Shown: positions 1 to 6,504 of the stretch, in pieces
Layout: the number at the start of each line of letters is the position of its first letter
Numbering within the stretch: the stretch's first letter is position 1
Source: Methylophilaceae bacterium
GTDB taxonomy: Bacteria; Pseudomonadota; Gammaproteobacteria; Burkholderiales; Methylophilaceae
Direction: 5' to 3'
DNA length: 39,165 nt
NCBI GenBank assembly: GCA_028342535.1
Contig: JAOLWQ010000009.1
Coordinates: 1-39,165, forward strand
The notes under the pieces: generated by a model
The model's database searches: none
The model's input: only the letters and a program-made list of their open reading frames with translations
What the model was told of the DNA's origin: nothing
Program-made: the position numbers and the translations under genes

Positions 1-1089
1 ATTTAGTTTTGTTTGGCTTTCTAATCTATTTGATTCAGCCTCAATTTTTTTCTCATTCTCTTTAGCTTCGACATTGATTTGGTCTTCTAATAATATCAGT
101 TCTTCTATTTTTTGCTTACTATCAGCCTGAGACTTTGATAATCTTTCGATATTATTTTTAATATTATTTAACGCATTTTCAGCATTCGATACTATCGAAT
201 TAACTTCATAAAATTTAGCTTGAACTGTATTAATTTCATCAGAGGTTTTAGTATGCTCCTGCCTCGCTAGTTCGACATTAGATTCAATTTCTCTTAACTT
301 AGCGGTAAACTGATCCAGCTCTAATGTTTGATCTTCTATCTTCTTTTTTATTATCTCCCAAGACTCATTTGTAATACGCTTTTTTAACGCCCATACTTGT
401 GCTTGATTAAATTTAAGATTTTCTTGTTGTTTGTGGTATCTATTTGCTGTTTCTGCTTGAGATTTTAGCTTAGTAGCTTGAAGCTTTATTTCATGGATTA
501 GGTCTTGAACCCTAGATAAGTTTTCTTTTGTATCCCTGAGTCTAAATTCAGTTTCCTTCCTTCTTTCTTTGTACTTAGACACCCCTGCAGCTTCCTCCAA
601 GAATCCTCTCAGATCTTCAGGTTTGGCTTCAACTATTTGTGTAATACTATTTTGAGCAATAATTGCATAACCCCTCCCACCTAAACCAGTCCCTAAAAAT
701 AAATCTGCCACATCTTTTCGCCTTACGACTGTGTTATTAATGAGATAGGTAGAGCCTTTTTCTTTTTCAATAATTCTTTTAACTGAAATTTCTGCATATT
801 TTGACCATTCTTCAGGTGCTCTATTCTCAGTATTATCGAAAATAAGCTCCACATTAGCGCGACTGACCGCTTGTCTAGTCTCAGAACCATAAAAGATCAC
901 ATCATCCATAGTGCTTCCGCGCATCTCTTTTGCTGAAGAAGAGCCTAGTACCCACTTTACTGCCTCAGCAATATTTGATTTACCACAACCATTAGGACCC
1001 ACAATTGCACTTAACTTATCATTAAATTTAATAGTGGTTGGATCCACGAATGATTTAAATCCTGAGATTTTAATTTGTTTTAATTTCAA
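1..1089 (-). CDS. smc: Chromosome segregation protein SMC, N-terminal part (cut by window edge)
   Basis: SMC is the ATPase of the chromosome-condensing SMC-ScpAB complex. About 363 residues are visible: the N-terminal head and the start of the long coiled coil; the rest lies off the left edge. The N-terminus reads MKLKQIKISGFKSFVDPTT, the usual SMC opening, followed by the Walker A loop GPNGCGKSN near residue 32 and the conserved LFLGTGLGGRGYAII and FLEEAAGVSKYKERR blocks. There is no ATG, so a TTG at 1089 is inferred from this family N-terminus. The reading frame is intact throughout. The sequence resembles betaproteobacterial SMCs more than alphaproteobacterial ones (judged from memory). 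It is divergent from queF with only an 85-bp gap. Confidence 0.95.
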   Translation of the reverse strand, partial: MKLKQIKISGFKSFVDPTTIKFNDKLSAIVGPNGCGKSNIAEAVKWVLGSSSAKEMRGSTMDDVIFYGSETRQAVSRANVELIFDNTENRAPEEWSKYAEISVKRIIEKEKGSTYLINNTVVRRKDVADLFLGTGLGGRGYAIIAQNSITQIVEAKPEDLRGFLEEAAGVSKYKERRKETEFRLRDTKENLSRVQDLIHEIKLQATKLKSQAETANRYHKQQENLKFNQAQVWALKKRITNESWEIIKKKIEDQTLELDQFTAKLREIESNVELARQEHTKTSDEINTVQAKFYEVNSIVSNAENALNNIKNNIERLSKSQADSKQKIEELILLEDQINVEAKENEKKIEAESNRLESQTKLN

Positions 1090-1174
1090 TTTAAACTTTA
1101 ACTTTCTTTAATTTATTTAACGAAGTATTTCTTCAAAGCAGTATAATGTTTTTCTTTTTTTAAAATATTTAATT

Positions 1175-1621
1175 ATGTCCACACAATCATTAGGATCAAA
1201 CCCTACAGCACAACCTTCAAAGGAACTTGAAACCTTTGATAATCCAAATACTAAAAAAGATTTTCATATTCATATGCAAATTCCTGAATTTACATGTCTT
1301 TGCCCTAAAACAGGTCAGCCAGATTTTGCTACTCTGTACCTTGATTATATCCCTGATGAACGTTGTGTGGAACTAAAAAGTCTAAAACTATACATATGGT
1401 CTTTTAGAAACGAAGGATGCTTCCATGAGGCGATCACCAACCAAATTCTTAATGACTTAGTTAAGGCTACAGAGCCAAGGTTTATGAGGCTTACAGCGAA
1501 ATTCTTTGTTAGAGGTGGCATATTTACCAATGTCACCGTAGAGCACATAAAAAAGGGTTGGAAAGCAGATTCTTATATAGATATAAATAGATTTCCTACA
1601 GAGACAAGCTATAGAGATTAA
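1175..1621 (+). CDS. queF: NADPH-dependent 7-cyano-7-deazaguanine (preQ0) reductase, short form
   Basis: QueF reduces the nitrile of preQ0 to the aminomethyl group of preQ1 in queuosine tRNA modification; it is cytosolic. The 148-residue length fits the short, single-domain family rather than the long E. coli type. The catalytic block [13 protein letters not shown] gives the thioimide-forming Cys43 and the acid Asp50, seven residues apart as in the Bacillus enzyme. [16 protein letters not shown] and the following HE form the substrate-binding part, and [14 protein letters not shown] is the T-fold strand. The ATG is chosen by family length; no strong ribosome binding site is seen. The protein looks betaproteobacterial. 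The tRNA-Ala gene starts 9 bp after the stop. Confidence 0.95.
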   Translation: MSTQSLGSNPTAQPSKELETFDNPNTKKDFHIHMQIPEFTCLCPKTGQPDFATLYLDYIPDERCVELKSLKLYIWSFRNEGCFHEAITNQILNDLVKATEPRFMRLTAKFFVRGGIFTNVTVEHIKKGWKADSYIDINRFPTETSYRD

Positions 1622-1630
1622 ATAGATTTT

Positions 1631-1706
1631 GGGGGTATAGCTCAGCTGGGAGAGCATCTGGATGGCATTCAGAGGGTCAGCGGTTCGATCCCGCTTACCT
1701 CCACCA
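1631..1706 (+). tRNA. tRNA-Ala (anticodon GGC)
   Basis: A complete 76-nt cloverleaf with encoded CCA. The acceptor GGGGGTA pairs with TACCTCC (one G-T). The D stem is GCTC/GAGC, and the anticodon stem TCTGG/TCAGA encloses the loop ATGGCAT, giving anticodon GGC. The T arm is CAGCGGTTCGATCCCGCTT. Its 3' end is the apparent attachment site for the repeated fragments found downstream at 3.04, 3.73, 8.32 and 11.57 kb. Confidence 0.97.
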
Positions 1707-1742
1707 ATTTACAGTCCAAATAGGTCCTAGACGGTCCGATTA
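1699..1742 (+). repeat. Attachment-site-like repeat, parental copy (tRNA-Ala 3' end plus downstream arm)
   Basis: The last 8 bases of tRNA-Ala and the following 36 bp form a 44-bp block repeated at 3726-3769 with one mismatch. A longer alignment starting in the T arm (1682-1748) matches 8319-8385 without gaps at 59 of 67 positions. This copy belongs to the intact tRNA and is taken as the junction where the downstream modules were added. I see no hairpin in it, so a shared transcription terminator is an unlikely reason for the repetition. Confidence 0.8.
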
Positions 1743-1830
1743 TTAATCTTTGTAATTATATTCTCTAATTCTAATGAATTGAAAGTGCTTCATAGCGAAT
1801 AGACTTAGAGCTTTAATACTAGATGTCAGG

Positions 1831-1836
1831 TATAAT
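1831..1836 (+). promoter_or_regulatory. Candidate -10 box for the phospholipid gene pair
   Basis: A perfect TATAAT lies 65 bp before the start of the CDP-alcohol phosphatidyltransferase gene. No convincing -35 hexamer is visible at 16-18 bp spacing, so this is a weak call. The rest of the 1743-1900 gap shows nothing else I recognise. Confidence 0.3.
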
Positions 1837-1900
1837 ATTGGCTTAGCCTAGCTTATAGCTGTCAATTCCAATTAGGTCTCATAACTAATCTGGAAACATT

Positions 1901-2554
1901 ATGGCTCATCAACCAGCTCAATTGCTGCCAAGTATCCTTTCTTTTGTTAAAGATCCTCCAAACTTATTATCGCTAGCTGGTTTATTCTGCACAATTTTTG
2001 CCATCTATTTTAGTATTTTAGGTGCATATTATCTAGCCATGATTGGGATGATATGGGCAGTTGCTTTTGACTGGTTGGATGGTATCGTCGCAAGAAAAAT
2101 GAAAGGTCGAACAGGGACCGATCGAGCTTTTGGTGCTCAGCTTGACCTGCTGATTGATATTGTAAGTTATGGAGTTGCACCCTCTATCCTCCTTTTAAGC
2201 TACGGAAAGTTTGAGCCGCTATTTTTAATTGGTGCTTTTATCATGCTTACTTCAAGTGCAATACGCTTGAGTTACTTTAGTACTTTTGGCCTCAGTGGTG
2301 GAACCAAATACACTGGCTTAGCACTTGATAACAACAGCATAATACTTGTTTTCATTTTTTTATTTGAAAGTTACTTTAGAGGAGAAGTTTTTACTGGCAT
2401 TCTTTTTATAAGTGCAATTAGTCTCGCAATATTAAATGTATCGCAAATTAAAACACCCAAGCTTTCTGGAAATCCAGCCAATGTCTATATGCTTTCAGCT
2501 TATACCCTCGTTATAACAGTTACCTATGTATGGAAAATTTATAATGGGAGTTAA
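1901..2554 (+). CDS. CDP-alcohol phosphatidyltransferase family membrane protein (PssA-like)
   Basis: A membrane enzyme of the family that transfers a phosphoalcohol from a CDP-linked donor, most like type II phosphatidylserine synthase. The catalytic signature is visible: Asp57, Asp60-Gly61, Ala64-Arg65, then Gly78, Asp82 and Asp86. The spacing between Arg65 and Gly78 is 12 residues, where the usual motif has 8, so the catalytic loop carries a four-residue insertion. About six hydrophobic segments surround it, and YGVAP follows the last Asp as in PssA. A GGAAA precedes the ATG. The next gene, 8 bp downstream, encodes a cytidylyltransferase, which suggests that the pair makes a head group through a CDP-activated alcohol. 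The exact substrate is not readable from sequence. Confidence 0.85.
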   Translation: MAHQPAQLLPSILSFVKDPPNLLSLAGLFCTIFAIYFSILGAYYLAMIGMIWAVAFDWLDGIVARKMKGRTGTDRAFGAQLDLLIDIVSYGVAPSILLLSYGKFEPLFLIGAFIMLTSSAIRLSYFSTFGLSGGTKYTGLALDNNSIILVFIFLFESYFRGEVFTGILFISAISLAILNVSQIKTPKLSGNPANVYMLSAYTLVITVTYVWKIYNGS

Positions 2555-2562
2555 TTAATAAA

Positions 2563-2994
2563 ATGCTTGTATACACCGTAGGTACTTTTGATTTACTGCA
2601 TGTAGGACATCTTGCACTATTGGAATACTGTTACACCTTAGGCGATGTTGCAGTTGGTGTAGCATCTGATGATGTGGTGAACTCTTATAAGCCAAATGTG
2701 CCTATTATCCTTTTAGCGCATAGGATGGAGATGCTTAAAGCATTGAGGTGTGTCAGTATTGTTCGACCTTATTATTCTCTTGAGTACGTGTCAGCATGTA
2801 AAGAATTGAACCCAGATATTTTTATTGTTGGTGAAGATTGGGGGAGAGGTAAGCACAATATCGACGTAGAAACTTATTTAAAGTCTAAGGGAAAGAAAAT
2901 AATTAAAGTTAATTATAGTCCACTAATATCATCAACAAAAATAAAACAAACCGTCTTAGACCAATCTCACATAATTCTTAGTGAGCATGCATAA
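2563..2994 (+). CDS. Cytidylyltransferase of the TagD / phosphoethanolamine type
   Basis: A 143-residue single-domain nucleotidyltransferase that probably activates a phosphoalcohol with CTP. The N-terminal strand VGTFDLLHVGH contains the HxGH motif at residues 13-16. The RMEML helix (Arg54) and the C-terminal ISSTKIK (122-128) match the second nucleotide-binding motif of glycerol-3-phosphate and phosphoethanolamine cytidylyltransferases. It starts 8 bp after the CDP-alcohol phosphatidyltransferase stop, with GGGAG just before that stop serving as a somewhat distant ribosome binding site, so the two are surely co-transcribed. The family acts on glycerol-, ethanolamine- or ribitol-type phosphates; which one cannot be decided here. 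Confidence 0.88.
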   Translation: MLVYTVGTFDLLHVGHLALLEYCYTLGDVAVGVASDDVVNSYKPNVPIILLAHRMEMLKALRCVSIVRPYYSLEYVSACKELNPDIFIVGEDWGRGKHNIDVETYLKSKGKKIIKVNYSPLISSTKIKQTVLDQSHIILSEHA

Positions 2995-3038
2995 AAAAAT
3001 ACATTTAAAGATAATATAGGACTGTATTGGACAATCGT

Positions 3039-3055
3039 GCTTACCTCCACCAATT
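3039..3055 (+). repeat. tRNA-Ala 3'-end fragment (copy 1)
   Basis: Seventeen bases identical to 1693-1709, the acceptor strand and CCA of tRNA-Ala plus three bases beyond. Neither the T arm upstream nor the arm downstream is preserved. It lies 45 bp after the cytidylyltransferase gene, closing the first module after the tRNA. Confidence 0.75.
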
Positions 3056-3145
3056 CTTTATTTTATCTTATCCTAAACTATCCTAAATAGTTAACCAACT
3101 CAATGATTATACTGTTTGTGAAGATATGACAAGTGAGGATTTGCC

Positions 3146-3167
3146 ACCAAGCAAATGTGAGCTTGGT
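3146..3167 (+). repeat. Small perfect inverted repeat upstream of the adhesin-E-like gene
   Basis: ACCAAGC and GCTTGGT, seven bases each, enclose an 8-nt loop 25 bp before the next start codon. No T run follows, so it does not look like an intrinsic terminator. It may be a leader hairpin or a protein-binding site. Confidence 0.4.
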
Positions 3168-3192
3168 AAATAGATTGTGATACGATTTAATT

Positions 3193-3603
3193 ATGAATAA
3201 AATATTTCTTATATTTATATTGTTGTTTCCGATGACCTCTTTTGCAGAATGGAAAAAAATTACAGAGGCTGAAGATGGTTCTACTTATTACATAGATGTT
3301 GCAAGCATCAAACAAAATAACGGATTTGTTTATTATTGGATTCTAATCGATTATCTTAAATTAACTAAAATTGGCACCTATTCAGATATTAGCGAATACA
3401 AAGTTAATTGTGTGGATGAAAAACAAACTTGGTTAAGTAATACTTTTTACAGTCAACCAATGGCCAAGGGAAAAATAATCACAGAGAAAATTCCAGTTTG
3501 GAACTATTACGGTTCCACGTTAAATGAAATTAGATATTTAACTCCAGGTTCACTTGGACATAATATATTGAAAGAAGTATGTCATTTTGAAAGTATTAAA
3601 TAA
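3193..3603 (+). CDS. Secreted surface-adhesin-E-like protein
   Basis: A 136-residue exported protein of unknown role. Residues 1-18 form a signal peptide ending SFA. The mature part has the pattern WKKI, acidic turn, STYYIDVASI, YYWILIDYL, YKVNC and a final VCHF, which resembles the surface-adhesin protein E family (PF16747) common in aquatic bacteria. Two cysteines, one central and one near the end, may form a disulfide in the periplasm. It stands alone between two tRNA-Ala 3'-end fragments, so it looks like a single-gene cargo. The family call is from pattern memory and is moderately sure; 'adhesin' should not be taken as a proven function. Confidence 0.7.
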   Translation: MNKIFLIFILLFPMTSFAEWKKITEAEDGSTYYIDVASIKQNNGFVYYWILIDYLKLTKIGTYSDISEYKVNCVDEKQTWLSNTFYSQPMAKGKIITEKIPVWNYYGSTLNEIRYLTPGSLGHNILKEVCHFESIK

Positions 3604-3725
3604 TAATTCATCAGCTGAAAATACTTTTCTTGAGGTTAAATAAAAATTGGTAAAAAGCGTCAAATAAAATTTAAAAATAAAACATTCCTTGGTTATGAAG
3701 CTCTCTGCTCATTCTGGGATAAAAG

Positions 3726-3769
3726 CTCCACCAATTTACAGTCCAAATAGGTCCTAGACGTTCCGATTA
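3726..3769 (+). repeat. tRNA-Ala 3'-end plus arm repeat (copy 2)
   Basis: This 44-bp block matches 1699-1742 with a single mismatch. It begins inside the tRNA acceptor strand (CTCCACCA) and continues through the downstream arm. The sequence before it is unrelated to the tRNA, so it is a fragment and not a gene. It is the best preserved of the arm-bearing remnants. Confidence 0.85.
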
Positions 3770-3794
3770 CAACTATCTTCTTCTCTAAATCCCT

Positions 3795-3926
3795 TTAATA
3801 ACTTAAGTAAATTAAAAGACCAAAGTACAATAGTGCAAAAAAACCAATTATCCAAAATACATATAATAAAGTTTTATGAATTTTATTAAGAACGTCCTTA
3901 ATCTCCTTTAATTCATCTTGCTTCAT
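3795..3926 (-). CDS. Small membrane protein, 43 residues
   Basis: A short gene opening MKQDELKEIKDVLNKIHK, an amphipathic helix, followed by one long hydrophobic segment ending LLIYLSY. Its ATG overlaps the TGA of the 90-residue gene upstream as ATGA, a typical translational-coupling arrangement, which is the main reason to believe it. I do not recognise a family. The pair probably acts together at the inner membrane: one protein with a long extramembrane coil, this one with a short cytoplasmic helix. Confidence 0.6.
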   Translation of the reverse strand: MKQDELKEIKDVLNKIHKTLLYVFWIIGFFALLYFGLLIYLSY

Positions 3927-4195
3927 AATTGTTTTTGACAAGCATTATTTATCGTAGTTGTAAGGTTGCTCTCAGTAGTATTTATTATTTTTTCTAAGAC
4001 CCTTACATTCTTATCAATTATATTTAAATTCTCTTGCATCCTATCAATTTTTACATTACTTTTATTTAGCTCTACTACTAAATCCCAATCATTTGCATAA
4101 GCCTTATCTATAAACACATTGCTTGTATTTAACAACAAGCCAAATGCAATGGCACCTAGTAGTATCTTTGTTGTTTTATCTACTTTTAATTCCAT
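3923..4195 (-). CDS. Membrane-anchored coiled-coil protein, unknown function
   Basis: Ninety residues. After a short charged start (MELKVDK) comes a hydrophobic segment at about 10-27 that could be a signal anchor or an uncleaved signal peptide, then a helical heptad-like stretch (about 40-85) rich in Asn, Leu, Ile and Val with a single Cys near the end. AAGGAG lies at good distance before the ATG. The stop overlaps the start of the 43-residue membrane protein. No enzymatic motif is present. It resembles short hypothetical proteins of marine bacteria, but no function can be given. Confidence 0.7.
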   Translation of the reverse strand: MELKVDKTTKILLGAIAFGLLLNTSNVFIDKAYANDWDLVVELNKSNVKIDRMQENLNIIDKNVRVLEKIINTTESNLTTTINNACQKQL

Positions 4196-4259
4196 ATTGA
4201 TTTCTCCTTATTTTTTTACTGCTTTTTTATTCAAAATTATTCTTCACTACATTAATTTA

Positions 4260-4826
4260 TTAGAAGGAATAGGTTTTATTGGGAGTAACGCAATGCGTCA
4301 AAGGTATATCATATTCTGTAATATCTTCTATACCTTTGCACGGTTTAAAAATGCTTATTCCAATTCTTTTTGCATCCTTGTGTAAAGAAGCAAAAAAACG
4401 ATCGTAAAATCCTTTTCCATAACCTACTCGATAACCTTTAAGATCAAAAGCCAAAAGAGGAGTGATAATAATATCAATACTATCGTTTTTTTGCCAAATG
4501 GGATCAATGGGTTCGGTAATATTATTTTTTGTTTGTTTTGTTTTAGTATGCTGTCTGAATTCTGCATTTTTTAGTGTCCCATCTTTAAAGTTACTAACAG
4601 GCACAACAACATTGATGTTATTTTTCCAGCAATACTGGATGATTGGTTTAGTGTTTATTTCACCTTTTGAATGGATGGGTAAAAAGCAATGAACACATTC
4701 AGGCTTATATTTTTTAATAAGCTCAATAGTGTTTTGAACAAGCTGAGATGATTCTTCTTCAAATTTGGAAGAAGATAGTTCTTGACGCTTTTCTAAATAT
4801 GTTTTTCTAACTATATCTTTTTTCAA
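4260..4826 (-). CDS. ygfA: 5-formyltetrahydrofolate cyclo-ligase
   Basis: This cytosolic enzyme converts 5-formyl-THF to 5,10-methenyl-THF with ATP, returning an inhibitory folate form to the one-carbon pool. The 188-residue length is normal. The C-terminal signature GYRVGYGKGFYDR (131-143) is the ATP- and substrate-binding loop, and LPIHSKGEI near residue 49 and the DIIITPLLAFD strand (117-128) fit the family. The N-terminal MKKDIVRKTYLEKRQEL helix is also typical. The start is a TTG at 4826; no ATG lies near and no clear ribosome binding site is seen. It is followed, 64 bp on, by the coiled-coil gene, perhaps in one transcript. Confidence 0.92.
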   Translation of the reverse strand: MKKDIVRKTYLEKRQELSSSKFEEESSQLVQNTIELIKKYKPECVHCFLPIHSKGEINTKPIIQYCWKNNINVVVPVSNFKDGTLKNAEFRQHTKTKQTKNNITEPIDPIWQKNDSIDIIITPLLAFDLKGYRVGYGKGFYDRFFASLHKDAKRIGISIFKPCKGIEDITEYDIPLTHCVTPNKTYSF

Positions 4827-5166
4827 AATAATGGCCGAAGGATAAGGTTACGAATTAAACAAATAGCATTTAATGAAACTTCTTATAATCCTCTATAACA
4901 AAATATAGATAACATATCATAATCTTGTTGGATCTTACTAAATACTATATAATTTATTTACCGTAATCACGGTCAATATCTAAAAGCAAATCACGACCAA
5001 AAGTCATACCTTGTTTTAAAAAATGATGATTAATCTCGTTCAATCAAAAATAGGATTAAAACGTGATTTACTTTTATTAATCGCTGGCACAAGTAATTAT
5101 CACTAATTATGTGTAATTACTCATGATTAATCGTCACCATAAAATTAAATAAGTAAAGGAGACAGC
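4827..5166. other. 340-bp gene-free divergent region
   Basis: No open frame of coding character is visible. The region lies between the diverging cyclo-ligase and PanB-like genes and must hold both promoters. It is full of TAATTA and ATTAATC elements, and holds one clear hairpin (5092-5121, listed separately). The last 10 bases contain the AAGGAG ribosome binding site of the PanB-like gene. Confidence 0.5.
5092..5121 (+). promoter_or_regulatory. Hairpin in the leader of the PanB-like gene
   Basis: AGTAATTA-T-CAC pairs with GTG-TAATTACT around a 7-nt AT loop: 11 base pairs with one bulged T, ending 45 bp before the start codon. As DNA it could be an operator; as RNA, a leader hairpin. I do not see the paired bulged adenosines of the known pan RNA motif, so I do not assign it to that class. 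Confidence 0.4.
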
Positions 5167-5985
5167 ATGAGCGTATTAGAAGATTTCAAAAAGTTAAAAG
5201 CAGAAGGAACGAAAATTGTAGTTGTTACTTCACATGAGTACTGGAGCGCAAAGATTCTTAATGATACAGATGTAAACGGTATTCTAATCGGTGATGATTT
5301 AAATATGGTAGTACATGGACACGAAGATACTCTGAGCTGTGATGTTGAAACAATTGCCATGCACACCAGGGCAGTAAAAAAAGGAGCAAAAGATAAATTT
5401 CTTATTGCTGGTATGCCTTTCATGAGTAACAGAAAGGGATTTAAGGAATCAATGGATAACGTTGAAATCTTAATTAAGGCTGGAGCAAATGCACTTAAAA
5501 TAGAGGGTGTTGACGGAAACGAAGAACTCTATGCACATCTATCTCAATCAGGTATCCCAGCAATCGGACACATTGGTCTTACACCATCTCACCACAATGC
5601 AATCGGTGGATTTAAAGCTCAAGGGAAAACTAAAGAAAGCGAGCTTAGTATCATTGAAGAAGCCAAAAAGCTTGATAAACTCGGATGTATTGCAATCGTT
5701 TTAGAAGCTGTTCCACAGCACGTAGGTGCGGCAGTTAGTGCCGCAGTTTCTATCCCAGTAGTTGGTGTTGGAGCAGGATTGGATGTAGATGGACAAGCAC
5801 TAGTTCTTCCAGATATGTTAGGATTTTCTACAGACTTCAAGCCTAAATTCGTAAGAACATATATGAATGGAGCTGATCTTATCAAAGAGGCTGTTAATCA
5901 GTTCGCAGCAGATGTCCATGCAAAAACTTTCCCATCGGAAAAAGAAACCTACGCACCAGCCAAAGAACAACTACCTAATAAGTAG
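5167..5985 (+). CDS. panB: PanB-like ketopantoate hydroxymethyltransferase, divergent active site
   Basis: PanB adds a hydroxymethyl group from methylene-THF to 2-oxoisovalerate, the first step to pantothenate. The 272-residue length and most of the barrel are family-like: IGDDLNMVVHG (41-51), GIPAIGHIGLTP, GGFKAQGKT, VLEAVP, VVGVGAGLDVDGQALVLPDMLG, KPKFV and the closing FPSE. Three conserved positions differ from canonical PanB. The substrate Ser after the first Asp is Asp44. The second metal-ligand Asp (DMPF) is Gly82. The KLEGG block is KIEGV. It may still be PanB, or it may have moved to a different 2-oxo acid. AAGGAG lies 5-6 bp before the ATG. No panC is adjacent. Confidence 0.82.
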   Translation: MSVLEDFKKLKAEGTKIVVVTSHEYWSAKILNDTDVNGILIGDDLNMVVHGHEDTLSCDVETIAMHTRAVKKGAKDKFLIAGMPFMSNRKGFKESMDNVEILIKAGANALKIEGVDGNEELYAHLSQSGIPAIGHIGLTPSHHNAIGGFKAQGKTKESELSIIEEAKKLDKLGCIAIVLEAVPQHVGAAVSAAVSIPVVGVGAGLDVDGQALVLPDMLGFSTDFKPKFVRTYMNGADLIKEAVNQFAADVHAKTFPSEKETYAPAKEQLPNK

Positions 5986-6024
5986 TTGTTTAATTTTTGG
6001 AGTTATTAAAGAAACTTTAACTCG

Positions 6025-6059
6025 CCTATACCCTAGCCTACCAAATAGGCTAGTATAGG
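6025..6059 (+). terminator. Hairpin between convergent genes (bidirectional terminator-like)
   Basis: CTAGCCTA and TAGGCTAG, eight bases each, pair around a 5-nt loop and are extended by an outer CCTATA/TATAGG stem with a two-base bulge. It sits 40 bp after the PanB-like stop and 29 bp from the stop of the converging small secreted protein gene. No T run follows on either strand, so termination is inferred from position and stem strength only. Confidence 0.5.
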
Positions 6060-6087
6060 ACGATCCCCTTCATATTCAGGAAAATTT

Positions 6088-6390
6088 TTAGTCTTTACCG
6101 ATTAGCCAATGCATACTGCATTTATATGTGCATACCTTCATCTTCTGCGGGCCTAGTTCCTCACATTTTGTTTGAGCAGTATCTATACCAGTGAAAGGCT
6201 CACAAAGTTTTATCATCTTTTCAATTGGATAATCTTGATTTATAGGGTCATACAATAATCTTCCTTGATAGGCATTTGAAATGCTGGGCTTATAAAAGCC
6301 TAAACTATCAGATTCACTTTTGCTTTCAGCCAAACAAAATCTTGCTGAAAAAAATATTAATAATAGAGAAAGCATAAATATGTTTCGCAT
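6088..6390 (-). CDS. Small secreted four-cysteine protein, unknown function
   Basis: One hundred residues. The first 21 form a signal peptide (MRNIFMLSLLLIFFSARFCLA). The mature part is hydrophilic and has four cysteines in its second half (in KLCEPF, TKCEEL, KVCTYKCSMHW), which fits two disulfides in the periplasm. I do not recognise a family. It lies downstream of the PQQ dehydrogenase gene on the same strand but behind a strong terminator, so it is probably transcribed separately. Confidence 0.65.
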   Translation of the reverse strand: MRNIFMLSLLLIFFSARFCLAESKSESDSLGFYKPSISNAYQGRLLYDPINQDYPIEKMIKLCEPFTGIDTAQTKCEELGPQKMKVCTYKCSMHWLIGKD

Positions 6391-6423
6391 TATAGTTATT
6401 AACTCCGCTAATTAACTTAATTT

Positions 6424-6460
6424 AAAAAAAACCCCCATCAAGATTGATGAGGGTTTTTTA
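6424..6460 (-). terminator. Rho-independent terminator of the PQQ dehydrogenase operon
   Basis: CATC/GATG and CCC/GGG pair with one mismatch, flanked by A runs on the left and T runs on the right, giving a stem followed by eight T residues when read on the minus strand. It begins 45 bp after the dehydrogenase stop. The symmetric A/T flanks could let it work in both directions. Confidence 0.8.
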
Positions 6461-6504
6461 ATATACAAATCTGCATAGCTGTTAGCTAAGCAAGTGTTTT
6501 AAAA

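Noticed and set aside
911-1111. Plus-strand frame of 66 codons at the left end
   Set aside because: It is antisense to the well-conserved head domain of smc.
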